Origin: Eucommia ulmoides
Lineage: Eukaryota > Streptophyta > Magnoliopsida > Garryales > Eucommiaceae
NCBI GenBank assembly: GCA_016647705.1
Contig: CM028328.1
Location: forward strand, 50,391,647 to 50,455,646
Direction: 5' to 3'
Length of the DNA: 64,000 nt
The notes under the pieces were generated by a model that had not been told where the DNA came from, searched no databases, and saw nothing but the letters and a program-made list of their open reading frames with translations. Positions 39,201-51,200 of this stretch are shown in pieces. The position numbers were made by a program, and so were the translations under genes. Position 1 is the first letter of the stretch; every line of letters starts with the position of its first letter.

Positions 39201-42200
39201 AAAAAACTGAGCAATTTAGCTCAGTATTGAGCAGAGCTGATCTATTTACTCAATCTTAATTGAGCAGAGCAGGTTAGTTTACTCAGTTTAACTGAGCTCC
39301 TCAGCTTAGCATTAACTGAGCACCTCAGCCCAGCGACAACTGAGCTCCTTAGCACAGCACAAAACTGAGCAATTCAGCTCAGCATTGAGTAGAGTTGATC
39401 CGTGTACTCAATCTCAATTGAGCAGAGCAAGTCAGGTTACTCACTTTAACTGAGCTCCTCAACTTAGCATTAACTAGGCACCTCAGCCTAGCGACAACTG
39501 ATCTCATCATCTCAGCACAGCACAAAACTGAGCAATTCAGCTTAGCATTGAGCAGAGCTGATCTATTTACTCAATCTCAATTAAGCAGAGCAGGTCAGTT
39601 TACTCACTCAAACTAAGCGTTTCATCTCAGCATTAGATCAGTTTGGCAATAAAAATAACGCCTAAGGAAATGAGGGCAAGATAGCCCATCTAATCTTAAT
39701 AGAACCGATCAGCCATGCTTTGAACAACACTGTTCATTCTGTACGGAATCAGTTCACCATCTGTGACTTCAAGTTTCACAAACTAAGGAAAATAAGTGTT
39801 GGTTTAATGGTCTGTTAAAAATCTCCATAACTTTCTTGTCGTCATCATTATTAACCCATTCAAGATGGGGAATCCAGAAAACTTATTTAAGTGCTAAACT
39901 GGATGATTTATTGAAAAAGTTTGAATCATACATAATGCTGGTTACTTTGACTATGTTTGTACATCAAATGGTCTACTTATTGCCAAAAGCCTAAAAGTTT
40001 AGTTCATCATTGGTTTAATTCTATAAACAAGTTATGAAGGAGAGTAGGCATGAGGGCAACACAAACATAAATGATTAATGACGCAGAAGCACAACATATG
40101 ACAAGATCAAGACAATTCAAGAGCCCTATATATTCATATGATCAAAAAAGAGGGGTACATTCAAGGCTAAAAAAGAAAGAAACAACAAAGAAAATCAAGA
40201 ACAAAAAAGACTGTTTTTTGGAACAGAAAAGACTGTTCTTCCGAAACAAAAACAAAAAAGAAAAGAAAAAGTTTTTTCTTTGGTACAATTGCGGTTGAGA
40301 TGGGCCTTTATTCTGACCTTGGAGAAGCAGGTGAACCTAGATCTTCCGAATCTAAGTTAGAGAAGTAGAAGGCATGCTCATCATATTTGTTAAGCTTGTT
40401 GATCAGGTCACGGATCTTCGCCTTCTTCATCTCGTTCTTCTCCAGGAGCTTATCACGCTTCACCTTAAGGGTTTCTATGAAGAGCTTGTGGTAGTGGAAA
40501 TCGATGGCCAAATCACATTTTCTTCTTTTAGACTTCCTTAGTTCATCTCTGAGCTCATGGAGGTGAGAGATTACACGGAAGTGCGCTGCTTCCATGGAGG
40601 AGAAAACAATGGTGGCTTCTTCTAAGGCTTGGAGATGAGGGGGATCTTCTCTAGAAGACTTGGATTTCATCATTAGGGTATGAAATGTTTCCCCTAGTTC
40701 TATCTTTTTTGCCTCTCTAATTGGATGGCCTCAAAAGAAGAAGGGGTTGGCCATGATTTAGTTGGCGACCATAATCACAGAGGGATCAAAGAGAAAGAAG
40801 AAAGAACTCAAGAAGGTAAAACTAAAGAAAGAGTTTGAATTCGTGGGTAAATATTAATGCTTGGTTTAGCTTTAAATAGCCAAACAATCAAAGAAAGAGA
40901 AGAAATCGAAATATCATAGAGTGTGCATTAAATAAAATAGTTATGTGTGCTGACAGTGTACGTACTACAATTATCACAAGTACATTTTCGAGATTAAAAC
41001 GACGGCTACTGTTTTAATTAATGATGAAAAGTCATCATTACCAAAAATTAATTATAGACGTGAAAAAGAAAATTTAAAAGACAGGAGGACAGTTCAGAGA
41101 GTGACGCTTTAATCGGTGGCATTTGGCTGGTTAGATTTCAGCATGGAAGCAATGTCAGCTAGCAGAGCTTGGTCCAGGGCTTGAGTTGAGCTTACAACAG
41201 GTTGATTGTCCAGGATTGGAGCTGAGCTTTCCACTGGCACCGTGGCAGCTGGTGTGGGCAATGGCTCTTCAACCTCGGCGATCTCTTCCTTGCCATCATC
41301 AACATTTTCTCCTTCTGGCTCATCTTATAGCTCGTTCACCAAGAAAAAGAGATCCAGATCTAGGTACTTATCTGCTACTCTCTACTGACAATAGGAGAAA
41401 TCCACCTTCTAGAGCTTTTTTGATTTACTCTTAAATACAGCCCAAAGTTTTTCAATATCCTGCTCGGACTTTTTTGTCTTAACTGCTAGCTCGACCACTA
41501 GCCTCTCTACCTCTTGCACTTGATCGGTGGACTTCAATTTCTCCTAGTCTAGCTCAGCCATCAGGTAGTCTCTCTCAGTGTGCATTTGCGGGAGGGCATT
41601 CTCCTTTCCTTGAAGTGCATCATCTTTAACCTGAAGGGCAACATCATTAGCCTTGAGATCAACATCCTTTTGATCAATTATCAAGCGGGATGAGTTGATT
41701 TCCTCATTCAAAGCACGAACATCATCCCTCAAGGACGAGCTATCTCCTCTCATGGCAATATTCTATGTTTGAAGCCTATTGTTCTTAGAGAAATAAAGCT
41801 CGTTGCTTTGTTGCAAGGCTACTCTTTGCTCATTAGCAGAACACAACTCCAGTTCAAACCTCTCCTGAGAAGACCTCGCCAGTGCCAGGTTTGTTTCCAA
41901 GCTAAGCTTTTATTCTTCCAAGTCTCAGTTTTTCTCATCTAGCTTGCTAAACTCTGTTAGTTGGTGCATAACTTGGGTATTTAACTCATTTGTGTCATCA
42001 ACACAGCTAACCACGGCGGAAGACATGTGCATACACTATAACAAAAAAATGAGCAACAAGGACTTAATAAACAGCTTAGAGAAACGAAAAAACTTGCCTA
42101 AAGTTAAGGAGATTACCTGAAAAAGAGCGCAGATAACTATCCTGAAAAATTCAGCCTTGTTTCGGCACTCAGTTTTCTATTTACCCTTGTTCCAGGACTC

Positions 42201-45200
42201 CTCGTATAAAAATTTGATAGCATTATCAAAAATCGCACAACGACCTAGAATAGAGGGTCCAAATTCGTCAATTAACTGGCATATTTGTTGTTTAGACATG
42301 CCACAACTACTTGATGTGCCATGGCTGGAAGCTGACGTCGAAAGAGATTGATGGTTGACCGACAAAGGCTCAACAATGGTATGTTCAGAAGTTTTCCTTA
42401 TAGTAGGCTTTGGCTCTCTGACCTCTGACGGGGAAAGAGCTAGAATTAGTGGAACCGTCACTGAAATCATCCTACGCCTATGAATACTTAAAGGCTAAGA
42501 GTCGTCATCAGATTCGATAACCACCTAGGCAGTAGGCTGAGGATGTGATTTGATAGAAGTTTGGACGGTGGGCTAAAATGCTTGGCTGACCTCTAATTAA
42601 ACAGAAGGCTCAATAAGATGGTAAGTTGCCGGAGCAGCAACAACAGGTTGGGATGATGATTGTCCAGTTATTCTAGCAGACTTCTTCACAAGTCTTGTTA
42701 TCTTCTTGGTTCCAAGTTGTAGCTCAACCAATTCATTAAATCGAGATGGATCCATATCTAGTCTAATGGATGGATGATGAGTTAAGACTTTGTAAGAGCA
42801 TTCGGTTGGAACTAGCAACCTCCTCAACTCTCCTTCAATTCTGGCTATGAGGCCAAGACTTTTGCAAGCTCTTTCACTTGCACTAGAGACCCCAGAATAA
42901 ACATCAAGACCATTTGAACAGAATTCTAAAGAAATCAAAATTGTTGAAAAGAGTAACAAGGAAAATTACTTGGGGGTATTGAAGTGCCTCGGTACAACGG
43001 AGGGCTGTCTTGCTTCATCAGAAGAGAACTCCCAGTCACCCAAAAAGAAAATATACCATTGTTGCCAGTCTCTCACCTTAACTGGAAGATTGGTAAGGAA
43101 AGAAAATTTCTTAGGGAAAGAATAGTAATATCTCCCTAGATTGGTGAGAAATTTAAGGTATCCTATACTCCTAAGTGTATTTACGAAGAGGGATATTTCG
43201 TTTGCTTGTGCAAGGGCACTCATGATTGGTGAAAGCTATTTGGGGTTAACTGGGCAGGGGTTATTTCTAACTGATGGAAAAGATTACGAAGAAGAAGAGT
43301 AAAAGGAAGGAAGAGTCCATACTCAAATATCTACCAAAATAGGCATATTCATCATCTTTAGCATCGTAGGGACGTTCTTCTTCGGATGGAACCCTAATCA
43401 ACATAAATGAGGGAATGTCATATTGTTCCCTAAATAGTCCAAGACATTCTTGTGGAAACTTGCTCGCCCCATGGTCTCCCAAGTTTTCTGAGGGATTAAA
43501 GGGCTAAGCAACCTGAGCCGTCGTCTTTTTCCTCTCAACAAGGGGATTCGACAACAAACCTGCTTCGACCGAACTATTCGATTAACTCAACGACATTCTA
43601 AGGCAGAACAAGTTGCAATAAAAACAAAGAATATAAAGAAAAACAATGCAACTACAAGATTTGGGGAAGATAGGAACTTACACGAGATGGAAGTGATTTT
43701 TCGTCTCTCTTCTCTTGAATTGTCACGAAAGTCAGGAGGGAAAATGATATGGAAAACCTACCGCTCGTAACTGATATAGGCATGGAGCCTTAATAGGTCG
43801 GATCAGGTTATAATTCTGATCCTAAGCAGAACCAATGGGTTAGCTGGGCCGAAGAAAAATAAGCCCAACGGGGTATAGTCTTTGGCAGTCCTCTTAACAG
43901 GACAAACAACCTCATGAAAAGACTCATTAATGGGTAGATCGAAGCCCACGATGTTCAGGTCCAAGGAATAACTAAGTCAGCCTATTGTAACTGCCTCCCC
44001 TACACTTGAAGAACATTATAAACTGGATTGACTATAACGACCCATGTTTAATGAAGAACATTACAAAGATCTCCCTTTAAATAAATGAGATAGTGGTTAT
44101 CTTCCAAGCCATTAGGAGCAAATCATGTAACAGACGACCTTTCCAATGAAACAGTAGAATATCTCCAAGCCTATATAAAGGGCAGGTATCACTATTATTT
44201 ACTTACAATTCAATCTGCATATTAACTCCCTCAAGTACCATATTAATGTATTCTCATGCCAGAGGTTTTTTAGCCGACACCACACCGGTGTCGCCCTTGA
44301 GAACTCACGGTTTTGCAAGTTTACGGAGGAAGGTAAAGAGATTTTTGGCACGTGTGGAGCTGTTACACGTACTGGGAATTTCTGGAAGCATCAAATAAAA
44401 TGAATGAATGTGTGATGCAATTCTAGAGAGAGAAGGGTAGAGAATTTTAGCGACAGAGAAAGGGGGAGCAAGGTTAGAGGGAACACTGCCGGGAAAAGGG
44501 AACACCGACGGAGGACGAACGTGATAGTGGTGCAACGTGGTTGGTTGGGGTTGGCCGACAAAATTGATGGTGGCCAGCGTAAGGTGTGGACTAGAACTTG
44601 GGAGTGGGGAGGAGAAATCACCAACAACGGAGGGATTTGGAATGAAGTGGGTTTTGCAAATGGGTTAGAAAAATACATTTTGACCCTTTTAGTTTTGGAA
44701 ATTTTGCAAATCGCCCCCTTTAAATTAATTGGAATAAAATTATGAAATTACCCTTAATTATAAAGTGAAATGACACAATTAACCCTAATTTTAATAGTTC
44801 CACTTTAGTCCAAGACCATAGGGAGGTAAGTGCCAAAAACAATATCACGAGGGGTAAGTGCAAATCGGTCAAACCACAGGGGGTTGAAGTGCTATTAACC
44901 CAAAATATAATTGTTCTTAACTTTTTGTTTTTGTTCCAAGATTTTTGGGAACATAAATACCAAACAAATGCAACCTTGACATGGAATGGTACCCATTGAT
45001 TATCTCCCACGTCCCGAGAGACAAAGACCAATGGTTGGTGTTTGTTTAGTGCTTATGTTCCCGAAAAACTTGGAATAATTATGTTTTGTTCCAAAAATTT
45101 GAACTAAAAATTTGAGGGCAGAACATAAACAATTTTTATTGTTTTTTAAAATTCCATGGAAAAGTATTTGACCTGAAAGGCGGTGAATTTGAAAGGACTT

Positions 45201-48200
45201 TCATTGTGAAAAAGGCCGTTGTGGAGCCATCTTTCCGGTAGGAACTCCTCAGCATCGTCTCCCCAAATATATGTCATCCTCCCCATGGCATAAGGCATGT
45301 AGTTTACGCCGTCTCCTTTCTTAATTTTGAATCCATCAGGAAGAATATCATCTTCATCCGAACTCTTGCCATCCTGCAATACAAATTGGACTGTTCAATT
45401 GTTGTTCCGTGGAATTAATCGAAAGAAGATTAGAGTTTGTCCTAGAATTGCAATTCCTATTTTATTTTCTCTAGTTCCGTGCAACCAAACACTACTTACG
45501 TAGGGTAGTAAATAAGCTTAGCTGACCAGTAGATGTGCAGGCCTATTTATTTATATATATAATTTGTTCGAAACATATCCCCAAAAGCGGAGACTGAAGA
45601 TGAGCCTGTTATTGAGAAATATTCTAGCTTGGCTGCAAAGCTCGATCGATTGGAATATTAAACGAATAAAAAATTGAGCTCGAGCTCGACTTGTTTGATA
45701 AATAAACAAGCTTATTTTTTTAAGCCGAGCTCAAACTATTTGCGAAATGCTGTAAGAGAATTCAAATCAACTTATTTCGAGCCTCCAAAAGTTTGTTCGG
45801 GTCCTTCAAAGTTCATATGGTCCAAACCCATATCTAAGGTGGTGTTTGGTTACTTATTTATTCCTTGTTTTTTTAGTGTTTTGGTTTCTATTCTTAAATT
45901 CTATATCTATTAACAATTATCTAAAAATTATTGAAATAGACTGTAATTCAAATTTTGAACTTTCATCAATTTCATATCCTTTAAAATTATCTCATAATTA
46001 TAAAATAGAATTTTACAAAACATCAGATTTATGAATTCTATGTTAAAACAAAAATTCTATGTCCATTAATTATTGCAGGACAATTAAAATAGAGTTTTAA
46101 TGAAATTGGGATTCTAATCTTTTAATTAAAATCTATATCCATTAATCATTATCAAAATTAAAATAGATTTTTAATTAAAAAAAAATAGGATTTAATAATT
46201 TCACGTTTATTATTTAAAATTCTATATCTATTAATCATTATCTAATAGTGATAAAAATAGAATCTTAATTTAAATGAAACCCTATAGAAACATATGGCCC
46301 AATTTATTTCTAGTGTTTTAGTTCCCTGATTTTTGTTTCTATTCACAAACAATTGGGAACATAAACAAAAAACAAAATATGTGTTCCAGTTTTGCTATCA
46401 TATCTCTAGCACAATTTTTTTGGCTTTATCCTACGTCGGATGTGGAAGAGATTGGTGGTCAGGTTATAAATGTGAGTAAAAAACTCACTTCATGAGCTAA
46501 CTTTGGGGATTGAAAGAGGCCCAAATCTACCTTACACTAGTATCAGAGCTCACGTTACAACAACTCTGACTCAATAGCCACAAAGGAAGAGATTGGTCGA
46601 GAATTAGCTGACCAAAGACCCAATGTGTGAGGGGAAACTTGTTGGTTTGATCTTATATCGGGTGTGGAAATAATTGGTGGTCAAGTTGGTGAGGGAAAGT
46701 CTCATCTCATGAACAAACTTTTGGGATTGAGAGAGGCCCAAGACCGGCCCTACACAATTTTTTGGGAAAGTAGCAATCCATCGATTGTTAATCCCAAGAC
46801 TAAGCCAATCAAGCCTTGCTACTAAGCCAATCAAGCAAGCAAGGCGCTGACTTCAACCCGATCTTGTTGAGCCCGTGGATAAAATTGTTCTCCAATTTTA
46901 GGTTTTGATTCAAACTTTCTGGGAATAAAAATAAGTAACTAGAAACAAAAAAACGTTGGCATTAGGATTTTTACATGCGGTCACATCGAATTCCAATTCC
47001 AATTCCATGCAACCGAACACTACCTAAACTAACTTTTTTTTTTTTTTTTTTTTTTTATGGCTTTTCAGCCTCTGTTCCAAACTTCATTGGGAACGGAAAC
47101 AAAGAAAAACATGAAAAGGATTGTCAAGTGCATAAAGGCTCCCGTCATTGCAGGTTCTGGAGAGGTTGAAATGTATGCAACCTTATCCTTATATAGAGAG
47201 AGGTTGTTTCCAATATTTGAACTTGAGACCTCCAGGTGACAATAGAGTAACCTTAACATTAAAAATAAATAAATAAATAATGAGAGAGGGAGAAACTTAC
47301 AACAGGTACAGCAGGATAAAGCCTGATAGTTTCAGTTAGAGCTGCATGAAGAAACTGCATCTTATCCAGAACAGCTTCACTTAATCTCTCCACAAATGCT
47401 TCAACGGATGAATCACCATCACCATCAGCTTCAGTTGCTTTTCTCACTTCCTCTGCAACTCTTTCTTGAATCAGAGGATGTCTACACATCATGTAAAAGA
47501 ACCAAGTGAGTGTATTTGCTGACGTGTCCTTCCCAGCAATGATGAAACTCAGAGTTATATCTCTCAAGTATTTATCAGTCATTTTTGATGGATCTTTCTC
47601 ACTCTCCAACAAGAACCTTGACAAAATATCTTCCTTCCCTCCCTGTTTGAGCAGAAAAATAAGTATAAATCAACAAATGATGTCTCAAAACTGACGGGGA
47701 AATTCATAAGTAATCGAACCGCACTTTGCAGTTTTGATTTGTCCGAGGCGAGACGTAAGCTCTGAGGCATGGGGTGTAAGCACCGGGATACATGAATTTT
47801 AATATTTTAAAAATATTATATTTAATTAAAAATACCAAATTATAATTAAAAATAAATATAAATAAAATCATAAGATGACAAAGGTTATGAATCATAAATA
47901 ATAATTTAATTGAAATTATATTTTTCAAATGATGTCAACCTATTTAGGGTTGCTATTACATATTATTTTTTATTTTTTTATTTATTCTCTAAAAAGTAAT
48001 AATTTTCCTTGAATTCTAGTCAAAGAGCTCCAAATTTTTCTTTTATTAATTTTTTTAAAAAAATTATTAATTAGAGGAAACAACAACTATATTTTCAAAT
48101 AAAACATAAAATAAAGCATGATTTAACCCTAATTCTCCTATTTCCGCAATTTTCCTATTTTTGCCACCATCAATCTCTGTTTTCTCATTTTAATGATAAC

Positions 48201-51200
48201 CTCTGTTATCCCAAATCTTAATCGCACCTTTAGCCTTGAGTTCTGGCATAGGCTAAGCTATGAAGATAGATAAACCTACCAAACATGTGCAAAATAAAGT
48301 TTCTCTCTCTTGATTTTTATAGTGATGGAAATACAGGGCACATGCCCCATCGAACTTCCCCCAAGGCAAAATTGGACGTCGCCGTGGCATTTGGGTGCAT
48401 GCCCAGCTAAAAAATTGCCCCCCATCATCTTCCCCGGGGTAGTTTAGGATCGCTCCACCTCAAGGTGAGCCCCAAAAATGTCTTTTACAACATTGATAAA
48501 AAAAACAATTAGTTGTGTCAATGGAGACCATCATGTGCTATAGGTGCGATGGGTTAAATAATGGAATATGAAAAAAGGAATTGCACTTTTCACCCCTGAT
48601 GTTTAATAACGGTTGCACTTTGCTCTCTATTCCGGCGACAAAAGTGGCTGGAGCTGTGCAACTGGTGCAATTAGAGACAAATTTGAAACTTTGAGCAATG
48701 TGCATAAGTTAAAAGTTTAAACAAAGTGTAACAGTACCCAAACTTCAGGGGTGCAAAGTGCAATTTAAGCCAATTCATTACGCTTGAAGTAAATTTTACT
48801 CACATCAGCCATTCCAATTTTCATTTGTTCCCTCTTGCTACGAATCAATTCATAGACAAAATTGTCAATGATTTCAATGTTCTTCTTAAGAGCTGCTTCG
48901 AGGCCAACATTAAGGAATCTTTTCATCCCCCATAGTAGATCAACGTATCGCCAATATACAATAACGTTGGAGTCATCGAAAGCTTGCATGAATTGATTAC
49001 TCAATACATCTGAACCAGACAGAGTATTAAGCTCAACGCCAAATCCAACACTAAATATCGAGTCCAACGTTGATTTCATCAATAAATCCTGCCCAAAAAC
49101 ATTAACAGGAGTACAATAATTCGGGAACTATGCACAAAGGTTGATGTCAATTACCTAAAAAAGATAAGGGATTAATTTACCCCCATCAGCTTTAGAAACC
49201 GGCATTTTACACTCCTAAACTTCAGACTAACGCATAAAACTAACGTTCTGGCTTTGTAGCCTTCACTCATGTATGAAAGTTACACTTTAATTTTTCACTT
49301 CATTAATTGTTCATTTTACCCCTCCCCTTGTACTATAATTTCAATACATGGGCATCTTAGTCTTTTGGCACATTCCAAAATGAAATAATTTGCATTACAC
49401 TTGAGTCCAAAGTTCAAGGAAGTAAAGTGTTGATTTGTAAAGTTGAAGGGATAAAGTGAGTATGGGTCAAACTATAAGGGGGGAAAGTGTAACTATCATA
49501 AAAATAACTACTTAATTACATCCAATTTAATGATCTTTCAACGAAACTGAACCGAACGGTTCGGTTTTGAAATCGATTAAATGGTTTTGGTTACGATTCG
49601 GTTTTGAAACTTGAAACCGAAGCTATTTTGGTTTTGATTTTGGTTTGGGGATAGTATTCGCATAACCGAATCGTGTAACTGATATTTTATATATATTTTT
49701 ATTACATATATTATCCTGACTTTTATTTATTTACAGTTTAACCCCTATTATATATATATATGCTACTGACTTCCCAGTTGTCATCTCTCTCTGATTTGTA
49801 CTATGATGATTACCTATCGTTTTATTTTTAGTACGTGTAGATTTATTTTAATTATGGTTGGAACGTTTATTATAATAATTAATAGTTTGGTGGTTTGATT
49901 TTGTTTTTGGATTTATATTTTATATTTTAATTATATTTTTCTTCATATGTAAAAAATAACAGTTCATCATTTCGTGGTTTTTTTTGTTTTGGTTTTTATA
50001 AAATTTAAAAATTTTAAAGGGTTTCGCAATTTTGGTTTTATATAAAATTAAACGGTTCGATTTTAAAATTACTTATAAAACAATGATGGTTTTGGTTTTG
50101 ATTTTGGATTTGGGTTTGGTATATGCTTAACGGTTTTGGTTTTGGTTTCTAGTGAAACCGAACCGTTGCCATCCCTATTTAAAGCCCTATTGTTTTTTTT
50201 TTCAACTAGATGTTTACTTAATGTACCTATAACCAAGAATCCAAGTTTAACTACATATTTTGTTTGCTGCTCCTAATGGTAACAAGGTTGTGCTACGCTC
50301 ATAAATTTTGTTTGAAATTTGAAGAGTATCGGTTAGATTAGTGTTTTATGTTTGTTTTTTTTAATTGTTTCCAGAAAACTTAGAACAGAAATAAAATAAA
50401 ATAAAATTCCGTTCTTGTAAGTCTTTGTTTTAGAACAATTACCTGCAAATCTATCATTTGTTCGGCCACAACTGCAGCAGAAACCCTTGAAGCCAATTTA
50501 GCAGCATTAGCTCGAAAGACGACAGCACTGAAATCTCTTAAATTTTTGGTCGAGAACTCATAGCTTGCAAGCTTCCTTTGATGGCGCCACTTATCTCCAT
50601 CCACCGCGAAGATCCCATCACCAAACAGATCTCTCATTATCCCATTGTTATACTCCCCCTACAAACAAAAAATGAAAAGAAAAAGGAAAGAAAGAAGAAA
50701 AAAAGTAATTGTTAGATGCTGAATCGATAATAGGTATGACAAGAATAAAAATAAGCACAAAGAAAGAAACACTCAGAGTATTTACGTGGTTCGACAATTT
50801 GCCTATGTCCACAGGTGAGACCAGATCTTTTATTGATTGAGAACAAAGAGTTGTTATACAAGCTAAACACTTGAGTTTATCTCAAACGACCCAAGCCCTT
50901 AAAGTCTTATACACCCTTTCTCAACTATATTTTTCCTCTCTACCTAAAATACCTTATAAAAGATTACAAGAAAGTTCTCTAGCTTCTTTCTCTCTAAGAA
51001 TACTGTCTATCAAGATGAGGATGATCTCCAAGATGGGATAATTTCTATTGGCAAAGGCTCCTTCTATTTATAAGTGAAATAAGTTGATTTCAACGACACA
51101 ACTTCCACATAACCTCATTACTCTCATCTAACAACTTACAACTTCTACCTAACATCCTTAATCCAAGGAATCATAATTAAAGCTATATGGGAGAGGCCAC

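Larger units (their letters stand above)
28368..44393 (+). mobile_element. Ty3/gypsy Tat-lineage retrotransposon, broken, holding two solo LTRs
   Basis: LTRs of ~650 bp lie at 28368-29019 and 43745-44393. The primer-binding region TTTGGCGCCGTCTGTG directly follows the left LTR, and a purine tract (GGAGGGAAAA) precedes the right one. The parts, in order, are gag (about 29070-33450), protease region (about 33550-33900), reverse transcriptase (about 34130-34850, with VYIDDIVVKS), RNase H (about 34950-35450), a second archaeal-type RNase H (about 35500-35990), integrase (about 37860-39000), tandem repeats, and an antisense coding region (about 40300-43640). The second RNase H and the antisense gene are hallmarks of the Tat lineage (Retand/Grande-like). 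Two solo LTRs interrupt it, in gag and between RNase H and integrase. It is broken in many places. The flanking bases AATGG/AATAA are only a partial duplication. The LTRs differ by roughly 10% in hand comparison. Confidence 0.9.
27681..44901. mobile_element. MULE-like non-autonomous element (possible Pack-MULE), split by a gypsy element
   Basis: The terminal inverted repeats begin GGGTTAATAGCACTT at 27681 and, on the minus strand, at 44901, and stay similar for about 90 bp. They are flanked by a perfect 9-bp duplication AAAATATAA (27672-27680 and 44902-44910), the size made by Mutator-family transposases. Without the inserted gypsy element (28368-44393) it is ~1.2 kb. Its left interior (27900-28360) is CT- and CG-richer than its surroundings and looks like a leader and start of a captured plant gene, but I do not recognise the protein. 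It sits in intron 5 of the P450. Confidence 0.8.
27475..45172 (-). other. Giant intron 5 of the P450 gene
   Basis: Donor GTCAAA follows TTTCAG of exon 5 at 45172, and the acceptor TCAG ends at 27475, directly before GCGGGGCCGCGA. The intron is 17,698 bp, of which 27681-44901 is transposon. Without the insertions it would be under 0.5 kb. On the minus strand the acceptor is preceded by a long A-run, and the T-rich tract lies upstream of that run. Confidence 0.85.

Noticed and set aside
40071-40298. Lysine-rich plus-strand frame
   Set aside because: Low-complexity AAGAAA sequence in the Tat 3' region, with no similarity to anything recognisable.
46427-46760. TRIM retrotransposon with two complete LTRs
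   Set aside because: The two ~120-bp blocks and a tRNA-Met-like site are suggestive, but I could not find matching TG...CA ends or a target duplication.
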